Assembly (NCBI RefSeq): GCF_000938305.1
Contig: NZ_JYMT01000021.1
Span: forward strand, 152,836-216,835
Direction: 5' to 3'
From: Bradyrhizobium sp. LTSP885
GTDB taxonomy: Bacteria > Pseudomonadota > Alphaproteobacteria > Rhizobiales > Xanthobacteraceae
Length of the DNA stretch: 64,000 nt
The position numbers and the translations under genes were made by a program. Within the stretch, counting starts at the first letter, position 1. Each line of letters starts with the position of its first letter. This document shows positions 45,370 to 55,012 of this stretch, one piece after another. The notes beneath the pieces are model-generated. The model did no database searches. It was given only the letters and a program-made list of their open reading frames with translations, and had not been told where the DNA came from.

Positions 45370-45771
45370 TCAGCTCAGCTCCTTCAGATAGGCGATGATC
45401 AGGGCGCGGGTTTCGGGTTTGGCCTGCCGATAGGCCATCACGGCGCCGGGGATGAGGTCTTGCGGATTGGTCAGCCAGGCATCGAGCTTGGCCTCGTCCC
45501 AGACGAAGTCGGCCGTGGCGAAGCCTGCGGAATATTTGAAGCCATCAGCCTTGCCGGCGGGCCGGCCGACGATCTTGTCAAGCGACGGCCCCTGCCGAAC
45601 CGGATCCGACGTGTTGGTGGTGTGGCAGGTCGCGCATTGCTGCTTGAACAGCGTAGGACCATCGGGTGGCTTGGCGGCAGGCAGGGGCATTTGCGCAACC
45701 GTCATTTGCACCGCAAGCATCGCGCCGCAACATCCCAGCCCGATCGTCCATGCTGCGCGCAGCTTTGTCAT
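45370..45771 (-). CDS. Class I cytochrome c
   Basis: A 133-residue exported monohaem cytochrome. The signal/anchor region is IGLGCCGAMLAVQMTVAQ. The haem site is CATCH (Cys46, Cys49, His50), and the axial Met is in IPGAVMAYRQ near 112. RQGPSLDKIVGRPAGKADGFKYSAGF is the usual mitochondrial-type middle. As the first gene of the operon it is the likely electron acceptor of the GMC dehydrogenase. ATG 45771. Confidence 0.93.
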   Translation of the reverse strand: MTKLRAAWTIGLGCCGAMLAVQMTVAQMPLPAAKPPDGPTLFKQQCATCHTTNTSDPVRQGPSLDKIVGRPAGKADGFKYSAGFATADFVWDEAKLDAWLTNPQDLIPGAVMAYRQAKPETRALIIAYLKELS

Positions 45772-46076
45772 CTACATCACCGTTGGCGTGCAACGACTGT
45801 AGGGCGCGCAAAACTGCCGGTGGTAGTAGCGGGCTGTTTCACTGCAGAACAAAAGCAGGCGAGAACCGGAGAGCGGAACCGGGCTGCCGCATATGCGAAC
45901 GAGAATTTCGCAAAATGACCGCGATATCCCTGCACGATGACCACACGATGCGGCTTGCATCGCACCTGCGTCGTTTGTGCAAATTCAATCGCGTGCGATG
46001 GGTCAGGTTCGGTGCCGCAAACGGCGCACACATGCGCCGCGCCGTCCATCGTCAATCAATGTTCGAGGAGAATTGG
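45772..46076. other. Divergent intergenic region
   Basis: 305 bases between the cytochrome c gene (minus) and a small secreted-protein gene (plus). It should hold both promoters. No gene, repeat or clear operator is visible; short open frames here have no ribosome binding site or family resemblance. Confidence 0.5.
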
Positions 46077-46370
46077 ATGAAGTTTGCGAAAACCACCGTG
46101 CTCGCCTTTGCCGTCTCAGCCGCGCTGGCCAGCCCCGTCCTTGCGCAAGGCGCGTCGTCCGACACGCAGATGCGCGGCGGCGCACAGGGTAAAACCACCG
46201 CGCCGGGAGGAATGTCAGGCGGTGGCGACGAGGAACTCGAGTCGCAAACGGCCGCGCCGGCACAAAAAGGCAGCGTCAACGCCAAGGCGGGCAGCAAGAC
46301 CACCGTCGGGTCCGGCCACGCCACGCCGCCGAAGGCGATCGGTACGGAGTCCGGCAGCAAGCGCGACTGA
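46077..46370 (+). CDS. Small secreted protein of unknown function
   Basis: A 97-residue protein. MKFAKTTVLAFAVSAALASPVLAQ is a clear signal peptide, with cleavage after LAQ-GAS near residue 24. The mature part is short and disordered-looking, rich in Gly, Ser, Lys and Thr (QMRGGAQGKTTAPGGMSGG). GAGGAG lies six bases upstream of the ATG. No recognisable family. A perfect hairpin lies just after the stop. Confidence 0.7.
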   Translation: MKFAKTTVLAFAVSAALASPVLAQGASSDTQMRGGAQGKTTAPGGMSGGGDEELESQTAAPAQKGSVNAKAGSKTTVGSGHATPPKAIGTESGSKRD

Positions 46371-46381
46371 TTCCGCAAAAT

Positions 46382-46410
46382 CCAGATGCGGTGTCTCGCA
46401 CCGCATCTGG
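46382..46410 (-). terminator. Terminator between the small secreted protein and arfB
   Basis: CCAGATGCGGTG and CACCGCATCTGG form a perfect 12-base stem with a five-base loop. On the minus strand it is followed by ATTTTGC, so it most probably ends arfB; it can also protect the plus-strand transcript end. Confidence 0.75.
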
Positions 46411-46420
46411 AACTCCGATC

Positions 46421-46840
46421 TTAATCGTCGAAGCTGGGGCCGCCGCGCCCGGCCTTGATGTCGCCGCGGCGCTTCTTGCCTTCGAGCCGGCGCTGCTTGG
46501 AGCCGAACGTCGGCTTGGTCGGCCGCCGCGGCGTCGGCCGTACCATCGCCTCCTTCAACATCTCGAGCAGCCGCTCGGTCGCATCGGCCCGATTCCGCTC
46601 CTGGGAACGAAAGCGAACGGCCTGGATCACGATCACGCCGTCCTTGGTCATGCGGCTGCCGGCCAGGCGGGCGAGGCGTTGCGCGGCGTCCGCCGGCAAA
46701 TTGATCTTGTTGGTGTCGAAGCGGAGCTGCGCTGCGGTCGAGACCTTGTTGACGTTTTGCCCGCCCGGACCGGAGGCGCGGACAAAAACGATCTCGATGT
46801 CGTTCTCGTCGATTACAAGGTCGCGGGAAACCCGCAGCAT
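46421..46840 (-). CDS. arfB: Alternative ribosome-rescue peptidyl-tRNA hydrolase
   Basis: A 139-residue ArfB (YaeJ) protein that frees stalled ribosomes by hydrolysing peptidyl-tRNA. The catalytic GGQ is in FVRASGPGGQNVNKVSTAAQLRFD near residues 18-39. The C-terminus is strongly basic (PTPRRPTKPTFGSKQRRLEGKKRRGDIKAGRGG), the tail that enters the mRNA channel. It is shorter than a full release factor, as expected. ATG 46840. Confidence 0.94.
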   Translation of the reverse strand: MLRVSRDLVIDENDIEIVFVRASGPGGQNVNKVSTAAQLRFDTNKINLPADAAQRLARLAGSRMTKDGVIVIQAVRFRSQERNRADATERLLEMLKEAMVRPTPRRPTKPTFGSKQRRLEGKKRRGDIKAGRGGPSFDD

Positions 46841-46947
46841 GGCATCACCAGGGGAAAAGAATCGGCAGATGCAAGATAGCGGGTTTGCGTTGCGTGTGCT
46901 CGGGGCGTGTTGAGGTCGACTACGTCTGCGATCAGAGCGCGTGGCTA

Positions 46948-46994
46948 CCCCTCTCCCCAACCCTCCCCCCTTGTGGGGGAGGGCGGGGAGAGGG
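46948..46994. repeat. CCCTCTCCCC palindromic repeat
   Basis: CCCTCTCCCC-AACCCTCCCCCC-TTGT-GGGGGAGGG-CGGGGAGAGGG folds into a long GC-rich hairpin. It lies 36 bases after the stop of the M16 peptidase gene (minus), between it and arfB, and is related to the repeats at 10171 and 11507. Confidence 0.85.
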
Positions 46995-47030
46995 TAAGCC
47001 GCGATGGAGGTCTGCTTTTATAGAACCGCG

Positions 47031-48395
47031 TCAGTTCGACTTCGGCGGAGCCGACGCCGGTTGGGCGGCTGCCTGCGGGGCGCGGCCGACGATCACGGTG
47101 AGCAGGCCGTCGCCCCAGAGCTTCTTCGCAACCCGCCTGGTGTCGTCAAGCGTCACCGCGTCGACGATGGCGCTGCGTTTCTCGATGTAGTCGATCGGCA
47201 GCTTGTCGAGCTGGTATTGCAGCATCGCCTGCGCCAGCTTGGAGGAGGTGTCGAGCGCCAGCATCTGCGAGCCCTTCAGATAGGACTTCGCCTCGTCGAG
47301 CTCCTGCTGCGTTGGGCCCTCCTCGGCGATGCGGCGGATTTCCTTGTCGATCGCATCGACGGTCTCGCCGGCGCGATCGGCGCGGGTGCCGGTGTTGCCG
47401 ATGAACAGCGAAGAGTGATCCATCCAGATCAGAGCTTCGTAGATCGAATAGGCCAGTCCCCGTTTCTCGCGCACTTCCTTATAGAGCCGCGACGACAGGC
47501 CGCCGCCGCCGAGAATGTGGTTCAGTACATAGGCGGTCATGAAGTCCGGGTCATGCCTGTTGATGCCGGGGCCGCCGAAGGTGACGACGGTCTGCGGCAC
47601 GTCGAGCGGGATGAAGGCGCGCTGTGGCGGCTTGGTCACGACGACGTCGGGGACCGGCGTCAGCTCGGCCTTGGCCGGCAGGCTACCGAAGGTCTTGTCG
47701 AGCAGTTTGCCGAGCGTGTCGGGGTCGATGTCGCCGACCACGGCGATGCGCAGCGTATCCTTGGCGATGACCCGACGCGTGTAGTCCTTCAGGTCAGCGA
47801 TCTCGATCTTCGGTACGGTCTCCAGCGTGCCGGTGGCCGATCGGCCATAGGGATGATCGCCGAACGCGACTTCGAGGAACTTGCGGCCGGCCAGCGAGGA
47901 CGGGTTGGTCGATTCACGGCGCAGGGTCGAGATCACCTGGCCGCGGATGCGTTCGACGTCTACAGGCTCGAAATGCGCCGAGGTCAGTGCCATCCGCAAC
48001 AGCTCGTAGGCTTCGTCCTTGTTGTCCTTGAGCATCCGAAGCGAGCCGCGGAAGTGATCGCGTGCCACGGCAAAGCTCAGTTCGATGGCACGGCGGTCGA
48101 GCCGCTCATGGTAGGCATTGGAATCGAGATCGCCGGAGCCTTCGTCGAGCAGGTCGGCGACCAGGTTGCCGACGCCGGGTTTGCCGGCCGGATCCTGGCT
48201 CGCGCCGCCGCTGAAGGCATACTCCATCGCGATCAAGGGCACGGTCGCGTCCTGCACGAACCACGCCTCGATGCCACCGGGCGACACCAGCTTCTGGATC
48301 TTGGCCGCGGCCTGCGAGGGCGCCGATGACAGCGTCAGCATCGCGGCGCAGGCGCCGCCGATCAGCGCCACGCGGCGGGTGAGGGAATAGGTCAC
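47031..48395 (-). CDS. M16 peptidase-like protein lacking the zinc motif
   Basis: A 454-residue pitrilysin-family protein with a signal peptide (RRVALIGGACAAMLTLSSAPSQA). The usual HxxEH zinc motif is absent: the corresponding place reads GVGNLVADLLDEG. It keeps the substrate-binding segment with RLYKEVREKRGLAYSIYEAL near residue 312-331. Such proteins form heterodimers with an active M16 partner, here the gene just upstream, whose stop overlaps this GTG start by four bases (GTGA). Periplasmic location is expected. A Pro/Ala-rich tail ends the protein. Confidence 0.92.
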   Translation of the reverse strand: MTYSLTRRVALIGGACAAMLTLSSAPSQAAAKIQKLVSPGGIEAWFVQDATVPLIAMEYAFSGGASQDPAGKPGVGNLVADLLDEGSGDLDSNAYHERLDRRAIELSFAVARDHFRGSLRMLKDNKDEAYELLRMALTSAHFEPVDVERIRGQVISTLRRESTNPSSLAGRKFLEVAFGDHPYGRSATGTLETVPKIEIADLKDYTRRVIAKDTLRIAVVGDIDPDTLGKLLDKTFGSLPAKAELTPVPDVVVTKPPQRAFIPLDVPQTVVTFGGPGINRHDPDFMTAYVLNHILGGGGLSSRLYKEVREKRGLAYSIYEALIWMDHSSLFIGNTGTRADRAGETVDAIDKEIRRIAEEGPTQQELDEAKSYLKGSQMLALDTSSKLAQAMLQYQLDKLPIDYIEKRSAIVDAVTLDDTRRVAKKLWGDGLLTVIVGRAPQAAAQPASAPPKSN

Positions 48396-49780
48396 GAGCG
48401 CTTCTCCTCGCGTTTCGGCGCAGTATCCTTGATCAGATAGCCGGTCACCGACCGGTTCTTGTCGAGCCATTTGGCCGCGGCGTCGCGCACCTGCTCGGCG
48501 GTGACGGCGCGGATGCGGTCCGGCCAGCTCCTGATATCGTCGATGCTGAGTCCAGTGGTCAGGGCACCGCCATACCACCGCGCCAGTGTCGCCTGATTGT
48601 CCTGGGCGTAGATCGCTTCGGCAATCAGCTGGGTCTTGACCCGCTCGAGGTCCTCGGCGCGCGCGGTGTTCTGCGCGAGGTCGGCGATCACCTTGTCGAC
48701 GGCGTCCTCGATCGGCGCAAACTCGACGCCTTGCTTCGGCGTCACCGAGATCGAGAACTGCGACGGATCGAGGGACGTGCCCTGGTAGCCGGCGCCGGCG
48801 CTGATCGCCAGCCCCTTGTCGATCACCAGCGCGCGGTAAAGATAGGAGTTGGCGCCGCCGCCCATCAATTGCGCGAGCACATCGAGCGCGGGACTTTCGC
48901 CGGCTGCCGCGGTCGCGGCCGATGGCACCAGATAATAGCGGCGCAAGCCGGGCTGCTCGACGCGCGGATCTGCCAGCGTCACGGTGCGCGGCGCCACCGG
49001 CGTCGGCTCCTGCGGCCGGATGCGTTTTTCAGCGATCGAGCGTTGCGCCGGGATCGGCGTGAAATTCTTCTCCACCAGCGGGCGGATATCCTTGACGTCG
49101 ACGTCGCCGGCGATGACCATGATCGCGTTGTTCGGCGCGTAGAAGCGCCTGTAGAACGCGAGTGCATCCTCGCGGTCGAGCTTCTCGATCTCCTGGTGCC
49201 AGCCGATCACCGGGCGACCATAGGGATGGTTGAGGTAGAGCGCGGCCATGATCTGCTCGGTCAGCCGGGCATCCGGATTGTTGGCGACGCGCATGTTGTA
49301 CTCTTCGAGCACGACATCGCGTTCGGGCAGCACATTCTCATCCTTGAGGATCAGGCCGGTCATGCGGTCGGCCTCGAACTCCATCATCGAGGCGAGCTGC
49401 TCGCGCGGCACGCGCTGGAAGTAGCCGGTGTAGTCGACCGAGGTGAAGGCGTTCTCGTTGCCGCCGACCCGCAACACGGTCTGCGAGAACTCGCCGGCCG
49501 GGTGCTTGGCGGTGCCCTTGAACATCAGATGCTCAAGGAAGTGTGCGAGCCCGGATTTGCCGGGCGTCTCGTCCGCGGAGCCGACCTTGTACCAGATCAT
49601 CTGCGTCACGACAGGCGTGCGGTGATCGGGGATCACCACGACCTGCAGTCCGTTATCGAGTGTGAAGCTGGCGGGGCGTTCGGAGGTCACCGTGGTCTGG
49701 GCGCGGAGGCCGCTGCTCGACAGCAAGATTGTGGAAACAAGTGCGGCAGCGAAAAGGGCAGTCGCTCGGCGTGAGGGCAT
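48392..49780 (-). CDS. M16 family zinc metallopeptidase
   Basis: A 462-residue exported protease. MPSRRATALFAAALVSTILLSSSGLRAQ is the signal peptide. The inverted zinc motif HFLEH lies in GKSGLAHFLEHLMFKGT near residue 75-90, and the third zinc ligand Glu is in LPERDVVLEEYNMR about 75 residues later. ATG 49780 has AAGGA with five-base spacing; an ATG one codon earlier is also possible. It is the active partner of the following zinc-less M16 protein. Confidence 0.94.
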   Translation of the reverse strand: MPSRRATALFAAALVSTILLSSSGLRAQTTVTSERPASFTLDNGLQVVVIPDHRTPVVTQMIWYKVGSADETPGKSGLAHFLEHLMFKGTAKHPAGEFSQTVLRVGGNENAFTSVDYTGYFQRVPREQLASMMEFEADRMTGLILKDENVLPERDVVLEEYNMRVANNPDARLTEQIMAALYLNHPYGRPVIGWHQEIEKLDREDALAFYRRFYAPNNAIMVIAGDVDVKDIRPLVEKNFTPIPAQRSIAEKRIRPQEPTPVAPRTVTLADPRVEQPGLRRYYLVPSAATAAAGESPALDVLAQLMGGGANSYLYRALVIDKGLAISAGAGYQGTSLDPSQFSISVTPKQGVEFAPIEDAVDKVIADLAQNTARAEDLERVKTQLIAEAIYAQDNQATLARWYGGALTTGLSIDDIRSWPDRIRAVTAEQVRDAAAKWLDKNRSVTGYLIKDTAPKREEKRS

Positions 49781-49935
49781 CATAGTCCTTATGGAAGCCC
49801 GGACACGCGGTCGGGGCGCGAAAGCAGGGCATGCTACACGGGACTGCCCGTGCCTGATGTCACAAAGCGGAGAGACGCGCGCCACCCCGAATTAAGCTTT
49901 GACCATGTCAGGCCCGGCCGGCAGATGTCACGCAA

Positions 49936-50664
49936 CTACTCGAGCGGTTTGCCGGTCATGGCGTCGTATTTGCCTTCATTGGCCTTCGGCTTCTGCGGTC
50001 CGGTGCCATAGGCAAAGTTCGATGATGGTGTCTGGTAGCCCGCAGGCGGCGCGGTCAGGGAATCGCGCGGCGGCTCACCCTTGAACGGTGCCGACTCGCT
50101 GCTGTTTCCCTTGAAGACGCCGAGCAGGCCGCCGGTGTAGCCGAGCTGGTCCGGCAGCAGCGAAGGATTCTTGGTCACGCCGGGTTCAATCGGCTCCCTG
50201 CTGTTGTCGACGGCGGTCTGTTGCTTCCTGCCTGCATCGATCTCGGCTGGCGTAAGCGGAGCAGACTCCTGCCACGGCTGCTTCTTGACTTCCTTCTTCC
50301 GTGCCTCGATCGCAGCCTTGCGCTTGGCGATATCGGGATCCTTCGGCCAGTTCGGTGCATTGGCCTGGACGGCGGAGGCCGGCGGGGGCAGGTCGAGTTT
50401 CGGCGGCACCACCAGCGGGGAGCGCTCGCGGTAGTCGATGCCCTTGCTTGCCGCGCTCCTGGCGCCGAGCCCGCTCATAAGATTGTCGACGATCCGCTCT
50501 TCGAAGGTCAGGCCGTCGTCATCTTCGTCATCGTCGCCGGCGCGTACCGGGCCAGCCGACATGACGAGGCCGATGCCGGCCGCAACCAGCGCCAGGCGAA
50601 GGCCGCGCATCAGCGTCAGCCGGGAGGTCCAGGTCAGGTAACCGCTGATATCGGTGTTGCGCAT
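49936..50664 (-). CDS. Secreted protein of unknown function
   Basis: A 242-residue protein. A signal sequence is present: MRGLRLALVAAGIGLVMSAGPVRA begins at residue 19, so translation might in fact start at 50610. The mature part starts with an acidic patch GDDDEDDDGLTFEERIVDNLMSGLG, then a proline-rich, lysine-rich, low-complexity body with DIAKRKAAIEARKKEVKKQPW near 110 and many Pro/Ser/Gly. No family recognised. It lies downstream of lspA on the same strand with about 100 bases between, and may share its transcript. Confidence 0.75.
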   Translation of the reverse strand: MRNTDISGYLTWTSRLTLMRGLRLALVAAGIGLVMSAGPVRAGDDDEDDDGLTFEERIVDNLMSGLGARSAASKGIDYRERSPLVVPPKLDLPPPASAVQANAPNWPKDPDIAKRKAAIEARKKEVKKQPWQESAPLTPAEIDAGRKQQTAVDNSREPIEPGVTKNPSLLPDQLGYTGGLLGVFKGNSSESAPFKGEPPRDSLTAPPAGYQTPSSNFAYGTGPQKPKANEGKYDAMTGKPLE

Positions 50665-50766
50665 CGCGCTCTTCCCATCTCAAATTTCGGCAAAGCGATC
50701 ACTGGCTTAGGCACAGTTTCGCTGCATGCGACCGGTCTACCGCCGACAGGCTCGTATCGGCCGGGA

Positions 50767-51264
50767 TCAGGGCGCTTTTGCGGCGGGTACCCCCAGGAAG
50801 GAATCATACAACAGGGTCGCGACCCCAGCAACGATGGCCGTATCGGCGAGGTTAAACACATACCAATTGAAGGTTTTTTCGCCGATCTGAACGTGAAACA
50901 AGGCAAAATCGACCACTGCCCCATAGGCGAAGCGGTCGATCCCGTTACCGATGGCGCCACCGATGATCAGGCCGAGCGCCACCGTGGCAAGCCAGGTCCG
51001 GGACCGGGCCATCCAGATGGCCAGCGCAATCACCGCGGCCGCCTTGACCACCATCAGCAGGATCTGTGCCGCCGGGCTCTCGCTCTGAAACCAGCCGAAG
51101 CTGATCCCGGGATTCCAGGCCAGCACCAGGTCGAAGAACGGCGTCACCCGCACCGCGCCACGATGGACGATGTCGAAGACGTACAGCAGCCACAGCTTGG
51201 AGGCCTGATCGACGATCAGGGTCGCGATGGCGGCGAGCACGCCGGCGCGCAGCGTGGGAGTCAA
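50767..51264 (-). CDS. lspA: Lipoprotein signal peptidase (signal peptidase II)
   Basis: A 165-residue inner-membrane aspartyl protease that removes signal peptides from prolipoproteins. The catalytic Asp pair is Asp119 in [15 protein letters not shown] and Asp141 in FNLADTAI. Four membrane segments are visible. [12 protein letters not shown] near residue 19 and [10 protein letters not shown] near 51 are family segments. The start is TTG at 51264, overlapping the ileS stop (TTGA), so it is translated with ileS, as in many bacteria. Confidence 0.94.
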   Translation of the reverse strand: MTPTLRAGVLAAIATLIVDQASKLWLLYVFDIVHRGAVRVTPFFDLVLAWNPGISFGWFQSESPAAQILLMVVKAAAVIALAIWMARSRTWLATVALGLIIGGAIGNGIDRFAYGAVVDFALFHVQIGEKTFNWYVFNLADTAIVAGVATLLYDSFLGVPAAKAP

Positions 51265-54257
51265 GCGGTGCCCCCCAGCGCCTTCCACTCGCGCAGCGCC
51301 TGCGCGTCGCGCGGCGAGACGTCGGGATATTCGGCATCCTCGCCGACCGTGGGCAGGATCTTCCACGAGCGCGCGCATTTCGTCCCGACCGCCTTCTCGA
51401 CCACCACGGCCACTCCGGGCACGGCATCCAGACGGAATGCATTGGCGGGCGCTTCGCCCTCGCGCACCTCGTAGTTCGAGGTGATGCAGACCTCGGCGAG
51501 GTCGACGTCGAACAAAACAGCCAATGTGTCCCTGTCAGCGATGTAGATGACCGGCGAGGCCTCCAGCGACGAGCCGATGTTCTTGGCGGCACGTTCGAGC
51601 TCGAGCGCGCCGGTGACGACGCGGCGCACGTTGCGGATCGTCTCCCATTTCGCGGCGAGGGCGTCGTCGCGGAACTGCTCGAGCCCGTCCAGGAACAGCG
51701 TCAGGTGCACCGACGGCTCGGCGTCCGGCCGGTACATCCGCCACGCTTCGTCGGTGGTGAAGCTCAGCACCGGCGCAAGCCAGCGCAGGATCGCGTCGCA
51801 CAGCATGTCGATCGTGGTCAGCGCCGCCTTGCGCGCCACCGAGGACGGCGGATCGCAATACAGCGTGTCCTTGCGGATATCGAAGTAGAACGCCGACAGC
51901 TCGGTGTTCATGAAGGCGGAGAGGCTTGCGACCACGGTCTTGTAGTCGAATTCAGCATAGGCCTTGCGGATGGTCTCGGCCTGGCCGGCAAGCCCGTGCA
52001 GCATCAGCCGCTCGAGTTCGGGCATGTCGGCCGTGGCGACCTTATCGCTCGGTTTGAAGTGGTGCAGCGTCCCGAGCATCCAGCGGATCGAGTTGCGCAG
52101 CTTGCGATAGGTCTCGATGGTGTTCTTCAGGATCTCCGACCCGATGCGCTGGTCGTCGGCATAGTCGGTGGCGCAGACCCACAGCCGCAAAATATCTGCG
52201 CCGGAATCCTTCATCACCTTTTGCGGCTCGACGGTGTTGCCGACCGATTTCGACATCTTGCGGCCGTTTTCGTCGAGCGTGAAACCGTGAGTGAGCACGA
52301 TGTCGAACGGTGCGCGACCGCGTGTGCCGCTGCTTTCCAGCAGGGAGGATTGAAACCAGCCACGATGCTGGTCGCTGCCTTCCAGATACATCACCGTGTC
52401 GTTGCCGCCATCGACCTTGCGGACAATCTGGCCGAGCTGGGGAAAATGCTGGCGGTCCTCCAGGACGAAGGCGTGGGTCGAGCCGGAATCGAACCAGACG
52501 TCGCAGATATCGTCGACTTTCTTCCAGTCTTCGCCGGCGCGCGAACCCAGAAAGCGCTCGCGCGCCCCGTCCATGTACCAGGCGTCGGCGCCTTCCTCCA
52601 TGAACGCCTCGGCGATGCGCTGATTGACGATTTCGTCCTGCAGGATTTCCGCGGAACCGTCGTCCTTCTCGCGCACGAATACCGCGATCGGCACGCCCCA
52701 GGCGCGCTGGCGCGAGATCACCCAATCGGGCTTGCTGTCGATCATGCCATTGATGCGGTTCTTGCCCGCCGGCGGCACCCATTGCGCAACCGAGATCGCA
52801 TGCAGCGCGCGGGCGCGCAGCGTATCGCCCTTCTTCGCATGGCCTTCGTCTACGATGGGCTTGTCCATCGCGATGAACCATTGCGGCGTGTTGCGGAAGA
52901 TCACCGGCTTCTTGGAGCGCCAGGAGTGCGGGTACTGATGCTTGAGGCGGCCGCGCGCGAGCAGCATGCCACGCTCGACCAGCGCCTTGATCACGGCCTC
53001 GTTGGCGTCGCCCTTTTCGCCCCTGTCGTTGATCACGCGCTTTCCGGTGAAGCCGGGCGCGTGATCGGTAAAGGCGCCGTTCTCATCGACGGTGTAGGGG
53101 ATCGTGGTGTTGATGCCGCGGCTCTCCAGCTCGCGCGCGTTCGCCATCCAGACGTCAAAGTCCTCGCGGCCATGACCGGGCGCGGTGTGCACGAAGCCGG
53201 TACCGGTGTCGTCGGTGACGTGGTCACCGGCCAGCAGCGGTACGGTGAATTCATAGCCCGCGAGACCCTTCAATGGATGCGCGCATTCGACCGCATCCAA
53301 GGTGTCTCCCGGGATGACGCGCACCTTCTCGTAAGCGGTGACGCGCGCCTGCTTGAATACGCCCTCCGCCAGCGCATCGGCGAGGATCAGGAGATCGCCA
53401 TTGCGGGCCCAATTGTCGGCCGGCGCGTCGGCGACCTTGTAGAGGCCATAGGCGATCTTCGGCGAGAAGGAGATGGCGCGGTTGCCGGGCAGCGTCCACG
53501 GCGTGGTGGTCCAGATCACCACCGAGGCATTGGCGAGCATGCCATGCGCCGGCGAGGTGACGGGGAATTTCACCCATACTGTATCGGAGGTGTAATCCTC
53601 GTACTCGACCTCCGCCTCGGCGAGCGCGGTCTTTTCGACCACGCTCCACATCACCGGTTTGGAGCCGCGATAGAGCGTGCCGTTGGCCGCGAACTTCATC
53701 AGCTCGCGCGCGATCGCAGCCTCTGCCGGATAGCTCATCGTCTCGTAGGGATGGTCCCAGTCGCCGATGATGCCGAGCCGCTTGAACTCCTCGCGCTGCA
53801 CGTTGATCCAGTGCGTCGCATAGGCGCGGCACTCCTTGCGGAACGCCACCATCGCGGCGGAGTCGCGGAAGTCGGGCTTCTGCTTGCCCTTGGAGCGGTA
53901 ATTCTCCTCCTCGATCTTCCATTCGATCGGCAGGCCGTGGCAGTCCCAGCCCGGCACGTAGTTGGAGTCGAAGCCCAGCATCTGCTGGCTCTTGGTCACG
54001 ACGTCCTTGAGGATCTTGTTCAGCGCATGCCCGATATGGATATGGCCGTTGGCGTAGGGCGGGCCGTCATGCAGCACGAATTTGGCGCGGCCCTCGGCGG
54101 ACTGGCGCAGCTTCCCGTAGAGGTCGATCTCGGTCCAGCGTTTCAGGATTTCCGGCTCGCGCTGGGGCAGGCCGGCGCGCATCGGGAAATCCGTCTGCGG
54201 CAGGTAGAGGGTCTTGGAATAGTCGCTGGCGTCGGTCTTTTGCGGCTTGTCGGACAT
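51261..54257 (-). CDS. ileS: Isoleucyl-tRNA synthetase
   Basis: A 998-residue class I synthetase. The HIGH motif is in [18 protein letters not shown] near residue 62-79 and KMSKS in [17 protein letters not shown] near 670. An editing domain spans about 200-400. The C-terminal zinc-binding module of many bacterial enzymes is degenerate here: only KCARSWKI remains, and the other Cys are missing. ATG 54257 gives the family start. It precedes lspA, overlapping by four bases. Confidence 0.97.
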   Translation of the reverse strand: MSDKPQKTDASDYSKTLYLPQTDFPMRAGLPQREPEILKRWTEIDLYGKLRQSAEGRAKFVLHDGPPYANGHIHIGHALNKILKDVVTKSQQMLGFDSNYVPGWDCHGLPIEWKIEEENYRSKGKQKPDFRDSAAMVAFRKECRAYATHWINVQREEFKRLGIIGDWDHPYETMSYPAEAAIARELMKFAANGTLYRGSKPVMWSVVEKTALAEAEVEYEDYTSDTVWVKFPVTSPAHGMLANASVVIWTTTPWTLPGNRAISFSPKIAYGLYKVADAPADNWARNGDLLILADALAEGVFKQARVTAYEKVRVIPGDTLDAVECAHPLKGLAGYEFTVPLLAGDHVTDDTGTGFVHTAPGHGREDFDVWMANARELESRGINTTIPYTVDENGAFTDHAPGFTGKRVINDRGEKGDANEAVIKALVERGMLLARGRLKHQYPHSWRSKKPVIFRNTPQWFIAMDKPIVDEGHAKKGDTLRARALHAISVAQWVPPAGKNRINGMIDSKPDWVISRQRAWGVPIAVFVREKDDGSAEILQDEIVNQRIAEAFMEEGADAWYMDGARERFLGSRAGEDWKKVDDICDVWFDSGSTHAFVLEDRQHFPQLGQIVRKVDGGNDTVMYLEGSDQHRGWFQSSLLESSGTRGRAPFDIVLTHGFTLDENGRKMSKSVGNTVEPQKVMKDSGADILRLWVCATDYADDQRIGSEILKNTIETYRKLRNSIRWMLGTLHHFKPSDKVATADMPELERLMLHGLAGQAETIRKAYAEFDYKTVVASLSAFMNTELSAFYFDIRKDTLYCDPPSSVARKAALTTIDMLCDAILRWLAPVLSFTTDEAWRMYRPDAEPSVHLTLFLDGLEQFRDDALAAKWETIRNVRRVVTGALELERAAKNIGSSLEASPVIYIADRDTLAVLFDVDLAEVCITSNYEVREGEAPANAFRLDAVPGVAVVVEKAVGTKCARSWKILPTVGEDAEYPDVSPRDAQALREWKALGGTA

Positions 54258-54460
54258 AAATGCTCTGATTTTGGCTCGGAGGGGCGCGGAAACGCGGTGA
54301 AACGAGGACATCCCGGTCTTGCGCCGAGCCGTGAGGCTCAGGCGGAAGCCGGGCCGCTAATCCGTATGATGCGCCGCGAAAACATGGGGTTTCCATAGCA
54401 GCCGGGCGGGGAAATCGCAAAGCCCTCCGGGCTGCCCGCAGGCCGCCCCCGCGGCACCCG

Positions 54461-55012
54461 TTAACCTGGGCGTGGCCGGGCCGGATTTCCCGTTACGGTC
54501 GCACCTGACGCGACGTCCCGCGTGACCACGCTGCCGGCGCCGATCAGTGCGCCGTCACCAATGCTGACGCCGGGCAGGATGATGGCACCGCCGCCGATCC
54601 AGACGTCGCTGCCGATCCGGATCGGACGGCCGAATTCCAGCCCGGCGCGCCGGGTTTCGGCGTCACGGGGATGGTCGGCGGTATAGATCTGCACGGCGGG
54701 TCCGATCTGGGTGCGATCGCCGATCGTGACCTCGACGACGTCGAGGATCACGCAATTGAAGTTGAGGAAAACGCCGTCGCCGAGGCTGATATTGCTGCCG
54801 TAATCGCAGAAGAACGGCGGCCGTATCACGGCATCCTTGCCGACCCGGCGGAAGCGTTCGCCGAGCAGCGCGTGCAATTCGCTTGCCGCAGATGCCCCCG
54901 ATATGTTGTAGCGCGCCATCCATTGTTCTGCCGCCGTGTGGTCGGCGGCGAGCTCGGCATCCGGGCGATAGAGTTCGCCCGCGAGCATCTTCTGCTTTTC
55001 GGTCTTGTTCAA
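54461..55012 (-). CDS. Hexapeptide sugar O-acetyltransferase (Maa/NodL type)
   Basis: A 183-residue left-handed beta-helix acetyltransferase. MNKTEKQKMLAGELYRPDAELAADH is the typical N-terminus of maltose O-acetyltransferase-like proteins. The repeat region has NISLGDGVFLNFNCVILDVVEVTIGD near 89-114, with IYTADHPRDAETRRAG giving the catalytic His near 133. The start is TTG at 55012, overlapping the ribF stop (TTGA). The acceptor sugar is unknown; NodL-like members act in Nod factor synthesis, but no nod genes are nearby. Confidence 0.92.
   Translation of the reverse strand: MNKTEKQKMLAGELYRPDAELAADHTAAEQWMARYNISGASAASELHALLGERFRRVGKDAVIRPPFFCDYGSNISLGDGVFLNFNCVILDVVEVTIGDRTQIGPAVQIYTADHPRDAETRRAGLEFGRPIRIGSDVWIGGGAIILPGVSIGDGALIGAGSVVTRDVASGATVTGNPARPRPG

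Noticed and set aside
45777..46055. Short minus-strand frames in the gap before the small secreted protein gene
   Set aside because: No ribosome binding site or family pattern; the stretch is better explained as a divergent promoter region.
51705..54398. An 897-codon open frame opposite ileS
   Set aside because: It mirrors ileS codon bias in GC-rich DNA, has no recognisable domain and no ribosome binding site; the ileS reading carries all synthetase motifs.
54461..55012. NodL (nodulation) assignment for the acetyltransferase
   Set aside because: NodL-like proteins belong to the same family, but there are no nod genes or nod-box in the window, so only the general family name is supported.
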